Assembly: GCA_017461445.1 (NCBI GenBank)
Contig: JAFTXW010000015.1
Coordinates: forward strand, 26,077-90,076
Reading direction: 5' to 3'
Length of the DNA stretch: 64,000 bases
Source of the DNA: Oscillospiraceae bacterium
GTDB lineage: Bacteria > Bacillota > Clostridia > Oscillospirales > Oscillospiraceae
Within the stretch, counting starts at the first letter, position 1; every line of letters begins with the position of its first letter. This document shows, in pieces, positions 17,670 to 26,415 of the stretch. The position numbers and the translations under genes were made by a program. The notes beneath the pieces were generated by a model. It was not told where the DNA came from. It saw nothing but the letters and a program-made list of their open reading frames with translations, and searched no databases.

Positions 17670-19955
17670 TCAGGCCTCCTCCTTTTTCTTGGCTGTCGTC
17701 TTTTTCGCCGTGGTCTTCTTGGCGGTGGTTTTCTTTGTGGTGGTCTTTTTTGCGGCAGTCTTCTTGGCCGCAGTCTTTTTGGTGGTCTTCTTTTCCGCTG
17801 CGGCAGGCTCCCCGGCGGGTTCTCCCTCGGTGCCCTCGGCAGTGGTTTTCTTTTTATAATAGCCCCGCTTGTCCTCAGGGAGGAACTTGGAGCAGGTCTC
17901 ATTGATGCAGAAGGGCTTCATTCGGCCCTTGCCAGACTTCTTGAACATGGTCATGCCGCACTCGGGGCAATCCTCGGCGGTGGGCACATCCCAGGTCATA
18001 AAGCCGCACTCCGCGCCCTTTTCGCAGGCGTAGTAGGCAAAGCCCCGCTTGGACTTGCGCTTGAGCATACCGCTGCCGCACTTGGGGCACCGACCGGGCA
18101 TCCGCTCCACCAGTGGCTTGGCGTTCTTGCACTCGGGGAACCCGGGACAGGCCAGGAACTTGCCGAAGCGGCCCATTTTGATGACCATATTCCGGCCGCA
18201 CAGCTCACAAATTTCGTCGGTCTCCTCCTCGGGTACCTTAATGCGGACACCCTCCAGAGCCGTCTCTGCTTCTTCCAGCTCCTGCTTGAAGCCGCCGTAA
18301 AAGTCTGCCAGAAGGGCCTTCCAGTGCTGCTTGCCCTCCTCCACGGCGTCCAGACGGGCCTCCATGTTGGCGGTAAAATCCACATCCACAATGTCGTTGA
18401 ACCGCTCCATCATCAGCCCCGTGACGATCTCCCCCAGGGGGGTAGGTGCCAGACGCTTGTCCTGCTTCACTACATATTCCCGGTCCTGGATGGTGGACAC
18501 GGTAGCGGCGTAGGTGGAAGGACGGCCAACGCCCTTTTCCTCCATGGCCTTGACTAGGGTCGCCTCGGTATACCGGGCGGGGGGCTGGGTAAAGTGCTGC
18601 TCCTTCTCCATTTTGCTGGCAGCGGCCTTCTCCCCCGCCTCCAAATTGGGCAGCGGAGAACCAGTTGCCTCCCCTTCCTCGTCCTTACCTTCCTCATAGA
18701 CGGCGATGAAGCCGGGGAAGCGCATACTCTGGTGGCTGGAACGGAACACATGGCCTGCGCACTCGGTATCAATGGATACCGTATCAAAGAGGGCGTTTGC
18801 CATCTGGGATGCCAGGAAGCGGCTCCAGATCAGCTTGTACAGCTTATACTGGTCAGGTGTCAGACTGCCCCGAACCCGCTCAGGATCCAGCTCCACATGG
18901 GTGGGGCGGATTGCTTCGTGGGCATCCTGCGCGCCGGACTTGGTCTTGAACACATGGAACTTTCCGTAATAGTATGGTTCACCGTAACGGCTGCGGATGA
19001 AGTCCGCTGCCGCTGCCATGGCCTCATCGGAAAGCCGCAGGGAGTCGGTACGCATATAGGTGATGAGACCCAGGGTACCTTCCCCTGCCACATCCACACC
19101 TTCATACAGCTGCTGGGCCACCATCATGGTCTTCTTGGGGGTGAAGCCCAGCTTCCGGGAAGCCTCCTGCTGCAAGGTGGAGGTGGTAAAGGGAGGTGCG
19201 GAGGAACGCTTCTTCTCCGCCTTTTTTACATTGGTAACGGTAAATTCCTTACCGGAAATGTCATCAATAACTGCCTGGGTCATGGCCTCGTTTTCCAGCT
19301 CCTGCTTTTTGGGGCTGCCATAGTAGTGGGCCACAAAGGAGCCGGGCTTACCGATGCGGTTCAATGTCACATCCAAAGACCAGTATTCCTTGGGCTGGAA
19401 GGCCCGGATCTCATTTTCCCGGTCCACCACCAGACGGGTAGCAACGCTCTGGACACGGCCCGCAGACAGGCCCCGGCGGATCTTCTTCCACAGCAGCGGG
19501 GACAGCTGGTAGCCCACGATGCGGTCCAGCACCCGGCGCGCCTGCTGGGCATCCACCAGGTCATAGTCGATATCCCGGGGATGTGCGATGGACTCCCGAA
19601 CCACCTTCTGGGTGATCTCGTTGAAAGTAACACGCTGTGCCTTTTCGTCGGGCAGGTTCAGCAGCTCTTTCAGGTGCCAGGAGATGGCTTCGCCCTCCCG
19701 GTCAGGGTCGGTTGCGAGATAGACTGTCTCTGCCTTGGCGGCTTCCTTTTTCAGTTCCCGGATCAGCTCTTCTTTACCCTTTACCGGGATGTACTGAGGG
19801 GTAAAGTCGTTTTCCAGGTCCACGCCCATTTTGCTCTTGGGCAGGTCCCGGAGGTGGCCCATGCTGGCCTTGACAGTATAGTCAGGGCCCAGATAGCGGC
19901 CGATGGTCTTTGCTTTGGAGGGCGACTCCACGATCACAAGATTCGTTTTGCCCAT
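17670..19955 (-). CDS. topA: DNA topoisomerase I
   Basis: 761 residues of type IA topoisomerase. An N-terminal Toprim domain (TNLVIVESPSKAKTIGRYLG, DREGEAISWHLKELL) is followed by the cleavage domain with the active-site Tyr in LGLITYMRTDSLRLS. Three C-terminal zinc-ribbon segments start with CELCGRNMVIKMGRFGKFLA, CPKCGSGMLKRKSKRGFAYY and CPECGMTMFKKSGKGRMKPF. After them comes a tail of about 45 residues made of KKTTAKK-type repeats, probably for non-specific DNA contact. It relaxes negative supercoils. The Lys/Ala/Thr tail is low complexity and produces spurious open frames on the other strand. Confidence 0.97.
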   Translation of the reverse strand: MGKTNLVIVESPSKAKTIGRYLGPDYTVKASMGHLRDLPKSKMGVDLENDFTPQYIPVKGKEELIRELKKEAAKAETVYLATDPDREGEAISWHLKELLNLPDEKAQRVTFNEITQKVVRESIAHPRDIDYDLVDAQQARRVLDRIVGYQLSPLLWKKIRRGLSAGRVQSVATRLVVDRENEIRAFQPKEYWSLDVTLNRIGKPGSFVAHYYGSPKKQELENEAMTQAVIDDISGKEFTVTNVKKAEKKRSSAPPFTTSTLQQEASRKLGFTPKKTMMVAQQLYEGVDVAGEGTLGLITYMRTDSLRLSDEAMAAAADFIRSRYGEPYYYGKFHVFKTKSGAQDAHEAIRPTHVELDPERVRGSLTPDQYKLYKLIWSRFLASQMANALFDTVSIDTECAGHVFRSSHQSMRFPGFIAVYEEGKDEEGEATGSPLPNLEAGEKAAASKMEKEQHFTQPPARYTEATLVKAMEEKGVGRPSTYAATVSTIQDREYVVKQDKRLAPTPLGEIVTGLMMERFNDIVDVDFTANMEARLDAVEEGKQHWKALLADFYGGFKQELEEAETALEGVRIKVPEEETDEICELCGRNMVIKMGRFGKFLACPGFPECKNAKPLVERMPGRCPKCGSGMLKRKSKRGFAYYACEKGAECGFMTWDVPTAEDCPECGMTMFKKSGKGRMKPFCINETCSKFLPEDKRGYYKKKTTAEGTEGEPAGEPAAAEKKTTKKTAAKKTAAKKTTTKKTTAKKTTAKKTTAKKKEEA

Positions 19956-19977
19956 GTATGAAAAATCTCCGTTTCAC

Positions 19978-21237
19978 TTATTTCAAACAGATGCGCTTGC
20001 CGGGAAGCCGCTTTAGGATGCCTTTCAATTCCAGCATGGTCAAAGCGGCAAGCAATTTACCGGTGGTCAGCCCGGTCTCGGCGATCACATCATCTACCAG
20101 CCGCTCCCCGTTCCCGATGGCCTTCACAATGGCCTGCTCGTCGGAGGACAGCTTATTTAAGGTATTGTTTACGTCACTATACGGCGCGGAAGGCTCCTTG
20201 TCAATGCCTTTTTTGTCTAAATCTTTCTTAAGTTCCCTGTTTTTCTTCGGCAGGAGGGGCTTTTGGGCCACTTTGGGCAGGGATTTTTCCGATTCTTCCT
20301 CTGCCCGCAGCACTTCATCGGGGTAGGCAGTCTGATGGGCGGGGGTATCATCCTTCCGAATTTTTTCCGGGTAAAGGGCCTCGTATTCGCTGAGCACATC
20401 CCAGCCGGAGCTGACAGGAATGGCTCCGTCCCGCATCAGCCGGTTGCTGCCCACAAAGCTGGGGATATCGATATTCCCCGGAACCACGAACACATCCCGG
20501 CCCTGCTCCGCCGCCTGCCGGGCGGTAATGAGGGAGCCGCTTTTTTCCGGGGCTTCAATGACCAGAACGCCGCAGGAAAGGCCGCTGATCAGGCGGTTTC
20601 TTTTGGGAAATGTCCATTTCGCAGGCGGCGTTCCCGGAGCAAACTCGCTCAAAATGCAGCCATACTGCTCCGTATCCCGGAACAACGCCCTGTTAGACAG
20701 GGGATACACGATATCCACGCCGCAGCCCAGAACACCCACCACCGGCTTTCCGGCAGTCAGAGCCCCGGACATAGCCATGCCGTCGATGCCGTAGGCCATA
20801 CCCGACACCACGATGCCGCCGCAGCGGGCGATCTGGTAGCCCATCCGCTTGGCGGTAGTCATGCCGTAGGCGGAGGCCTTCCGGGTACCCACTACGCCGA
20901 TAACGGGATTTCCGTCAAAATCCGGCAGCTTTCCTTTATAATAAAGCAGCAGCGGCGGGTCGGAAATATTTTTCAGCCGCTTGGGATAAGCCGCATCCCG
21001 GTAGGTCAGAAGATGGATCTTCTCCCGGCCGCAGTAGTCCAGAATCTCCTCGGCGGGGATCAGGTTCTTGTCCCGCAGGGCTTCCTTGGCCTCCTCGCTA
21101 AGGCCCTCGATATGGTCATAGGCACTGCCGTCTGCAAAGAAAATATCCTCAGGGTCTGAAAAATGCTGCAAAAGGGCCATTTTCGCCCGGTCATTAACCC
21201 CCGGACGGTGGGCCAACCATATCCAGTGCACCAGCAT
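19978..21237 (-). CDS. dprA: DNA-processing protein DprA (Smf)
   Basis: 419 residues. The Rossmann-like core has VVGTRKASAYGMTTAKRMGY, SGMAYGIDGMAMSGALTAG and RNRLISGLSCGVLVIEAPEK, all typical of DprA. A basic linker (residues about 310-350) leads to a C-terminal winged helix (SSDEQAIVKAIGNGERLVDD). DprA binds incoming single-stranded DNA and loads RecA in natural transformation. It sits in the usual dprA-topA order, 22 bases before topA. No other competence gene is visible in the window. Confidence 0.95.
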   Translation of the reverse strand: MLVHWIWLAHRPGVNDRAKMALLQHFSDPEDIFFADGSAYDHIEGLSEEAKEALRDKNLIPAEEILDYCGREKIHLLTYRDAAYPKRLKNISDPPLLLYYKGKLPDFDGNPVIGVVGTRKASAYGMTTAKRMGYQIARCGGIVVSGMAYGIDGMAMSGALTAGKPVVGVLGCGVDIVYPLSNRALFRDTEQYGCILSEFAPGTPPAKWTFPKRNRLISGLSCGVLVIEAPEKSGSLITARQAAEQGRDVFVVPGNIDIPSFVGSNRLMRDGAIPVSSGWDVLSEYEALYPEKIRKDDTPAHQTAYPDEVLRAEEESEKSLPKVAQKPLLPKKNRELKKDLDKKGIDKEPSAPYSDVNNTLNKLSSDEQAIVKAIGNGERLVDDVIAETGLTTGKLLAALTMLELKGILKRLPGKRICLK

Positions 21238-21259
21238 TTTTCTTCACCCTTTTCTTTCT

Positions 21260-22006
21260 TTATTTTGCCATCTGCCACATGACGATGGCTGCCGCCACGG
21301 CGGCGTTTAAGGATTCGCAGTGGGAGTTCATGGGGATGATCAGCTCCGCACCGGCAGCATCCAGAATATCCTTGCGAACACCCTGCCCCTCACTGCCGAT
21401 GACCACGGCCATATTCTTGATATCCGCCTTGCGGATATCCTCCGCCCGGTCACTGAGGGCGGTCACCGCCACGGGAATATTTGCGGCGGCGCAAGCGGCC
21501 TTCACTTCTTCCCAGGTGGTCTGCACCACATCCGTACGGAACACCGCGCCCATGCTGGCTCTCACAACCTTATGGCTATACGGGTCGGCGCAGCCCTCCA
21601 AAAGGGCCACAGGGATATCCAGCGCATCCGCAGTGCGCAGCATGGTGCCTAAGTTACCGGGGTCCTGGATGCCGTCCAAAAGGAGCATTCCCTTTTTCGG
21701 CTGAAATATCTTTTTTTCGGGGAGAGCGCACAGGAACAGTGCCCCCTGGGGGCTTGCCATGGGAGAGATGGATCCCATCACATCCCCCGGCACCCGGATC
21801 ACACGAATATGGTCAGGCATCTCCGCCTCCACACCATCGGAAAGAATGACAGTTTGAAGCCCCGGAAAATACCGCACCGCCTCCTGCAAAAGCTTTGTGC
21901 CGTCGGCGGCGAACAGGCCCGCTTCCTCCCGGGCCTTTTTGGAGGACAGCAGCTTCTTCACCTGCTGCAGCAACGGATTCTTACGGGAGGTAATTCTTTC
22001 TTCCAT
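21260..22006 (-). CDS. SpoU/TrmH-family RNA 2'-O-methyltransferase
   Basis: 248 residues. An N-terminal substrate-binding domain (ERITSRKNPLLQQVKKLLSS) is followed by the SPOUT knot with LLLDGIQDPGNLGTMLRTAD (motif 1), VVIGSEGQGVRKDIL (motif 2) and IPMNSHCESLNAAVAAAIVM (motif 3). The family methylates ribose 2'-OH in rRNA or tRNA; the exact nucleotide cannot be told. The ATG at 22006 overlaps the ktrA stop (TGATG); a GTG just before it is the alternative start. It belongs to the ktrB-to-rnc operon. Confidence 0.92.
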   Translation of the reverse strand: MEERITSRKNPLLQQVKKLLSSKKAREEAGLFAADGTKLLQEAVRYFPGLQTVILSDGVEAEMPDHIRVIRVPGDVMGSISPMASPQGALFLCALPEKKIFQPKKGMLLLDGIQDPGNLGTMLRTADALDIPVALLEGCADPYSHKVVRASMGAVFRTDVVQTTWEEVKAACAAANIPVAVTALSDRAEDIRKADIKNMAVVIGSEGQGVRKDILDAAGAELIIPMNSHCESLNAAVAAAIVMWQMAK

Positions 22007-22653
22007 CACAGCTTCTGCACCGCCTCCAGGGCATAGTTTTCGCCCAGCACTACCATAATATCCCCGGCCTGGATCCGGTAATCCGCAGCGGGAGATACAT
22101 TGGTCACCTTGCCGCTCTCCACGGCAATGATATTCACACCCAGCTTTGCCCGGACGTTCAGTTCCTTCAGGGTCTTCCCCACCCAGCTTTTCGGGGCGGG
22201 CACTTCCAGAATGCCGTATTCCTCAGACAGTTCGATGTAATCCAGCACATTGTGGGAATGGAGGCTTCTTGCCAGCCGCTGGGCATGCTCCTGCTCGGGA
22301 ATGACCACCCGGTCAACGCCCAGCTTTTCCAGCACCCTGCGGTGGGTCTCATCGTGGGCCTTACAGACAATGTAAGGCACTTCCAGTTCCTTCAAGTTCA
22401 TTGTAGTCAGCACGGAAGCCGCCAAGTCGTCGCCGATGGCGATGACTGCGCAGTCAAAATCCCGCACACCCAGGGCCCGCAGCACTTCCTTATCCTGGGC
22501 ATCGCCCACCACGGCGTGGGTCACGTCGCTGGCGATCTGCTGTACCAGGGTGCTGCTCACATCCATGGCCAGCACCTCCGCCCCCAGCTGACACAACTGC
22601 CGGGCCAGGGAGGAACCGAAACGGCCTAAACCGATCACAATATAAGATTTCAT
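22006..22653 (-). CDS. ktrA: K+ uptake regulatory subunit KtrA (RCK domain)
   Basis: 215 residues. The RCK_N domain starts YIVIGLGRFGSSLARQLCQL with the GxGxxG nucleotide loop and continues to AIGDDLAASVLTTMNLKEL; the RCK_C domain occupies about 135-215. KtrA forms an octameric ring that gates the KtrB channel in response to ATP/ADP and c-di-AMP. I start at the ATG at 22653, since AGGAG is 8 bases before it; an ATG six bases earlier is too close. It follows ktrB by 11 bases. Confidence 0.94.
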   Translation of the reverse strand: MKSYIVIGLGRFGSSLARQLCQLGAEVLAMDVSSTLVQQIASDVTHAVVGDAQDKEVLRALGVRDFDCAVIAIGDDLAASVLTTMNLKELEVPYIVCKAHDETHRRVLEKLGVDRVVIPEQEHAQRLARSLHSHNVLDYIELSEEYGILEVPAPKSWVGKTLKELNVRAKLGVNIIAVESGKVTNVSPAADYRIQAGDIMVVLGENYALEAVQKL

Positions 22654-22664
22654 GGTCATTTCTC

Positions 22665-24044
22665 CTATCCTATGAGCAAATTCGTCTCGGCGTAGCGGAA
22701 CCGTTCCTCCGCCTTGTCCCCCATCAGGAAGCCCAGGCTGATGGTCAGCACGCCCACCCGTCCGAAATACATATACACGATCATAAGCAGCTGGGCAGGA
22801 ATGCTCAGGCTGCCCGTAGCCCCCGCCGTAACGCCCACCGTAGCCAGAGCCGAAACAGATTCGTACAGGGCATCGGTAAAGCCCACAGGCGAGGTGGCAC
22901 TGATAAAAATTCCCCCGAACATAGCCAGCGCGACCATAATAAAGGCAATGGTCATGGCATCCAGCACCTGCCCCTGGGGCACAGTGCGTTTAAAAACACA
23001 GACACTGCTGCGTCCCCTTGCCCGGGCGGACATGAACAGCACCAGCACGATAAAGGTCACAGTCTTCAAGCCGCCGGCAGTAGAGCCGGAGGAGCCGCCA
23101 ATCAGCATCAGCACCATAGATACCGCCTTGCCGCCTTCGGTCAGCTGTGCCTGGTCGATGGCCGCAAAGCCAGCGGTACGCAGGGTAATGGACTGGAAGA
23201 AGCCGTTCAGCAGCTTGTCAGGTACACTCATATCGCCGAGGGTTCCGGGGTTATTCCATTCCAGCGTGCACGTCAGCACCCAGCCCACCAGCAGCAGAAC
23301 CAGGCTTGTCAGCAGCACCAGCCGGGTGTAAACACTGAACTTTTTAAATTTCCGCTTCTGGGCAATCTCCTCCCAGACCAGAAAGCCCAGGCCGCCGATG
23401 GTCACCAGAGACCCCAAGGTCAGCAGCACCACCGGGTCCGAGTTGAATTCCATCAGGCTGACACCGGGGGTGATGCAGCCCAGAATATCGAAGCCCGCGT
23501 TGCAGAAGGCAGAAATGGAATGAAACAGGCCCCAGCGCAAGGCTTTCCAAAAACCATATTCCGGCCAGAACCGCAGCGTCAGGATCAGCGCGCCGATGGC
23601 CTCGATACTGAAGCTGCCGATGAGCACCGTTTTTTGCAGCCGCACGATGCCGTCCATATCATTGACGCTCAGTGCCTGGGCCATGACCAGCCGCTGCTTC
23701 AGGCCGATACGCTTTCGCAGGAAGAAAACAAACAGGGTGGCCGCGGACATAAAGCCCAGGCCGCCGATCTGGATCAGGCTGATGATGACCACCTGCCCGA
23801 AACCGCTCCACTGGGTCCAGGTGTCATACAGCACCAAACCCGTAACGCAGGTGGCAGAGGTGGCAGTAAACAAAGCGGGCCGGAACCCGCAGGAAACACC
23901 ATCCCGGGATGCCGCAGGCAGCGTCAGCAGCAGCGCGCCCGCCAGAATCATGGCCGCGAAGGTAAGCGCGATGATCTTGGTGGCACTGAGGGATTTGGGC
24001 CGATTTTTCATCCAGAGGGTATACAATTTCGCCCAAAGCTTCAT
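22665..24044 (-). CDS. ktrB: K+ transporter subunit KtrB (TrkH family)
   Basis: 459 residues with the four pore-loop (M1-P-M2) repeats of the Trk/Ktr/HKT superfamily. Selectivity-filter stretches are visible in TATSATCVTGLVLYDT (first), HSISAFCNAGFDILG (second), LRTAGFAAIDQAQL (third) and SVSALATVGVTAG (fourth). It is the membrane channel of the KtrAB uptake system, with KtrA encoded next. It is the first gene of the operon, read from a promoter at 24098-24125; AAAGGAG precedes the ATG. Confidence 0.95.
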   Translation of the reverse strand: MKLWAKLYTLWMKNRPKSLSATKIIALTFAAMILAGALLLTLPAASRDGVSCGFRPALFTATSATCVTGLVLYDTWTQWSGFGQVVIISLIQIGGLGFMSAATLFVFFLRKRIGLKQRLVMAQALSVNDMDGIVRLQKTVLIGSFSIEAIGALILTLRFWPEYGFWKALRWGLFHSISAFCNAGFDILGCITPGVSLMEFNSDPVVLLTLGSLVTIGGLGFLVWEEIAQKRKFKKFSVYTRLVLLTSLVLLLVGWVLTCTLEWNNPGTLGDMSVPDKLLNGFFQSITLRTAGFAAIDQAQLTEGGKAVSMVLMLIGGSSGSTAGGLKTVTFIVLVLFMSARARGRSSVCVFKRTVPQGQVLDAMTIAFIMVALAMFGGIFISATSPVGFTDALYESVSALATVGVTAGATGSLSIPAQLLMIVYMYFGRVGVLTISLGFLMGDKAEERFRYAETNLLIG

Positions 24045-24097
24045 GCTTTCCCGCTCCTTTCCGCAAAAAATACTTTTCCATTTTACATACTCCTTTT

Positions 24098-24125
24098 ATT
24101 ATATCGATTTTGCCTGCTTTTTCAA
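24098..24125 (-). promoter_or_regulatory. Promoter of the ktrB-ktrA-...-rnc operon
   Basis: Minus strand TTGAAA (24125-24120), a 16-base spacer and TATAAT (24103-24098), about 54 bases before the ktrB ATG. It is divergent from the acyltransferase promoter, with the two -35 boxes only 21 bases apart. Confidence 0.78.
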
Positions 24126-24146
24126 CCCCTCAAATCTTTGTATTTC

Positions 24147-24175
24147 TTGACAAGCTTCCGCCGATAGGATATGAT
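24147..24175 (+). promoter_or_regulatory. Sigma-A promoter of the acyltransferase-3 gene
   Basis: Consensus TTGACA (24147-24152), a 17-base spacer and TATGAT (24170-24175), 37 bases before the ATG at 24213. Confidence 0.88.
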
Positions 24176-24212
24176 GGAAAGCGTATTCTACACATTATGA
24201 GGTAATTCCTGT

Positions 24213-25289
24213 ATGAGAATCCGATATTACGACTGGCTGGAAGCGGTGGCGATCTTTCTGGTCTGCACCATTCACCAGGTCTGGCTGAAAGGCACCGTGG
24301 CTTCAAGCGTCGCCATCACCCTGGTTTCCATGGCGGTGCCCCTGTTTTTTATGGTGCACGGCGCGCTGCTTTTGAACAAGGAGATATCCGCAAAAAAGCA
24401 GCTGAAGCGTTATGGAAAAGTCCTGTTCCAGGTTTTGGCCTGGAATGCCATCTATCTGCTGTACTCCTATGCGGCAGGCGGCATTGAGCCCGGCAGCATC
24501 ACCCTGGGCTTCCTGTACAATTATTTCATCGGCTTCGTCAATTCTACAGGAATCAACAGTGGACACCTTTGGTTCATCTACGCGCTTTTGGCGGTCTATG
24601 CCTTTTTTCCCCTCCTGAAGGTCTGCAAGGATCACAACGAAAAGCTGCTGAAATACATCTGGCTCATGTGCTTTGTCAGCTCCATTGTCCGGCAGGAGGT
24701 ATTGCTCTGGGGCGGATATCTGGGCGAGCTGTTCTTTGGGCCCAATAAGGCCTTCAACATTGAGGACTTTATGCGCAATCTCAGTCCCCTGGGAGAATAC
24801 GCCCACTGCATTCTCTTTTTCCTCACCGGCTATTTTCTGTCCCAATGGGTGCAGACCAGCCCCGCGGCCAAACAGCACCGCACCCGGTATATGCTGCTGT
24901 GCCTGCTGGCGGTTGTGGCTGGTATCCTTCTGATCATGACAGAGCGGTACATCGAGTTCGGGCAGCTGGAATACAACTGGAAGCCCGTGACCGCTCTGTA
25001 CAAGCGGGTGGGCCCGCTGCTGATGGCCTCCGGTATGTTTGTCCTGTTCTCTCAACTCGATTTTAAGGATGGAAAGCTGTATCAGATAGTGAAAACCATT
25101 TCCATCCATACCCTGGATATCTTCTATATCCATGTGATTTACGCCTGGTCCTTCTACCGGTGGTTCTACCGCCATGACCTGGCCGGTGTGCTTCCCAACT
25201 TCCTCCGCGCTGCGGTGGTGATGGTGCTGGCCTTCCTGACCGGGCAGATCATCCGCAAGATCCCGGTACTGAAAAAGCTCCTCGCATAA
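24213..25289 (+). CDS. Acyltransferase family 3 membrane protein
   Basis: 358 residues with about ten hydrophobic helices. The N-terminus YYDWLEAVAIFLVCTIHQVW carries the Asp7 and His21 typical of acyltransferase-3 proteins (OatA/WecH type). INSGHLWFIYALLAVYAFFP is another family hallmark. Such proteins O-acetylate sugars of peptidoglycan, teichoic acids or exopolysaccharide. It is alone on the plus strand between the housekeeping operon and the galactofuranose cluster and has its own promoter and terminator. A role in decorating one of the neighbouring glycans is inference. The GAGGT ribosome site is 10 bases before ATG. Confidence 0.85.
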   Translation: MRIRYYDWLEAVAIFLVCTIHQVWLKGTVASSVAITLVSMAVPLFFMVHGALLLNKEISAKKQLKRYGKVLFQVLAWNAIYLLYSYAAGGIEPGSITLGFLYNYFIGFVNSTGINSGHLWFIYALLAVYAFFPLLKVCKDHNEKLLKYIWLMCFVSSIVRQEVLLWGGYLGELFFGPNKAFNIEDFMRNLSPLGEYAHCILFFLTGYFLSQWVQTSPAAKQHRTRYMLLCLLAVVAGILLIMTERYIEFGQLEYNWKPVTALYKRVGPLLMASGMFVLFSQLDFKDGKLYQIVKTISIHTLDIFYIHVIYAWSFYRWFYRHDLAGVLPNFLRAAVVMVLAFLTGQIIRKIPVLKKLLA

Positions 25290-25293
25290 CAAA

Positions 25294-25326
25294 ACGCCGT
25301 GTCCAAACCGGACACGGCGTATTTTT
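25294..25326. terminator. Bidirectional terminator between convergent genes
   Basis: An 11-base perfect stem (25294-25304 with 25310-25320) flanked by AAAA on the left and TTTTT on the right. It can end both the plus-strand acyltransferase gene and the minus-strand galactofuranose operon. Confidence 0.92.
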
Positions 25327-25331
25327 GGCCA

Positions 25332-26399
25332 TTATTTCTTCCCCAGAATCTTCTTTGCGACCTTCTTGGCAAAGCCCACGGGGGTCTTGGCGATGGTCTG
25401 CTCCAGTTCGTCCTGGAGGGCCAGAATTTCTCTGGTCTTGGCGGATTTTTCGGCGTAGGTCTTCTTCAGCTTGGCACTGAGCTCAGACTTTTCCGCATAT
25501 GTACGCTTCAGCTTTTCATTTAGCTCCCGGGTCTGGGCCTTCTTCTTCTGCCGCTCCCGGCGCAGGTGCATGCACATGGCCTCAATGCCCATGATCCTTG
25601 TGCCGATGTCAGACTGGGTCAGCTTTTTGTCCAGCAGGCCCGGCTCGAAATGGGCATCCACCCAACCGCTGATCTGCTCCCACTGGGTCTCATTGGCGAA
25701 GCTGTCCACATTCTGGTGGTACAGAGCCTCCACCTGGGAGCCGGGGATGTAGCGCAGATCCTCGAATTCCTGCGCCACCACCACGGGCACATCGCTGAGC
25801 AGAGCCATGGCCTTCAGCCACAAGTCGTCGGCCATCAGGCAGGTTTCCTTGATGGCTTCCTTATCGAACAGCTCCTTCTTGAAGATGCCGCCGGGATACA
25901 GGGTGCCCGCGCCGCCGGTGGCGAACAGCTGCATGGAGGGCTCGTCCAGGCACACGTCGGTCTCCTGGATCCAGTCCCGGTAGGGCATCAGCTTGCCCGC
26001 CTCGGTGAAGATCATCAGGTGGGCACGGACGGTGGACACGGCGTTGGGGTGCCGCAGATAGCACTGGTACAGGTTTTCCAGCATATGCTCGGGGTACAGC
26101 AGATCGTCGTCCACGGTGACCACCAGGTCATTGCTGTACTCCTGCAGGGCATAGAAATACTTTTTGTGGGATTTCAGATCATCACACCAGCGGACGGTCA
26201 CCTTTCCCTGATCCATCAGGTTCCGCAGGTAGTTGGGCAGATCCTCCTCCCGGTTGGGGAACTGTTCCTCCGCCAGCCACAGCACCACCGCGTCCGGCAG
26301 GCGGGTCTGGGTGTACAGATTCTCCACCACCGTACCTACCGTATTGATCCGGGCGGGATAGGAGGTCAGAGATACGATCAGCTTTTTTTCTTCACACAT
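25332..26399 (-). CDS. Putative glycosyltransferase with coiled-coil, basic C-terminus
   Basis: 355 residues. The N-terminal domain (LIVSLTSYPARINTVGTVVE, then VVTVDDDLLYPEHML with a DDD metal motif) is a GT-A-like fold seen in capsule glycosyltransferases. LMADDLWLKAMALLSD fits the family. Residues about 270-335 are charged and helical with a near repeat (KLKRTYAEKSELS, then KLKKTYAEKSAKT), predicted to form a coiled coil, and the end KKVAKKILGKK may bind the membrane. The start is the ATG at 26399 (AAAGGGG upstream); an ATG at 26423 overlapping the previous stop is possible. It is the last gene of the operon. Confidence 0.75.
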   Translation of the reverse strand: MCEEKKLIVSLTSYPARINTVGTVVENLYTQTRLPDAVVLWLAEEQFPNREEDLPNYLRNLMDQGKVTVRWCDDLKSHKKYFYALQEYSNDLVVTVDDDLLYPEHMLENLYQCYLRHPNAVSTVRAHLMIFTEAGKLMPYRDWIQETDVCLDEPSMQLFATGGAGTLYPGGIFKKELFDKEAIKETCLMADDLWLKAMALLSDVPVVVAQEFEDLRYIPGSQVEALYHQNVDSFANETQWEQISGWVDAHFEPGLLDKKLTQSDIGTRIMGIEAMCMHLRRERQKKKAQTRELNEKLKRTYAEKSELSAKLKKTYAEKSAKTREILALQDELEQTIAKTPVGFAKKVAKKILGKK

Positions 26400-26415
26400 T
26401 GGGCAGCAGCCCCTT

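Noticed and set aside
17597-17905. Plus-strand frames opposite the topA tail
   Set aside because: They mirror the KKTTAKK repeats of topoisomerase I and have no support of their own.
24045-24081. Start of an 85-codon frame (MEKYFLRKGAGK) before ktrB
   Set aside because: It soon runs out of frame across ktrB, and the ktrB ribosome site lies inside it; it is a shadow.
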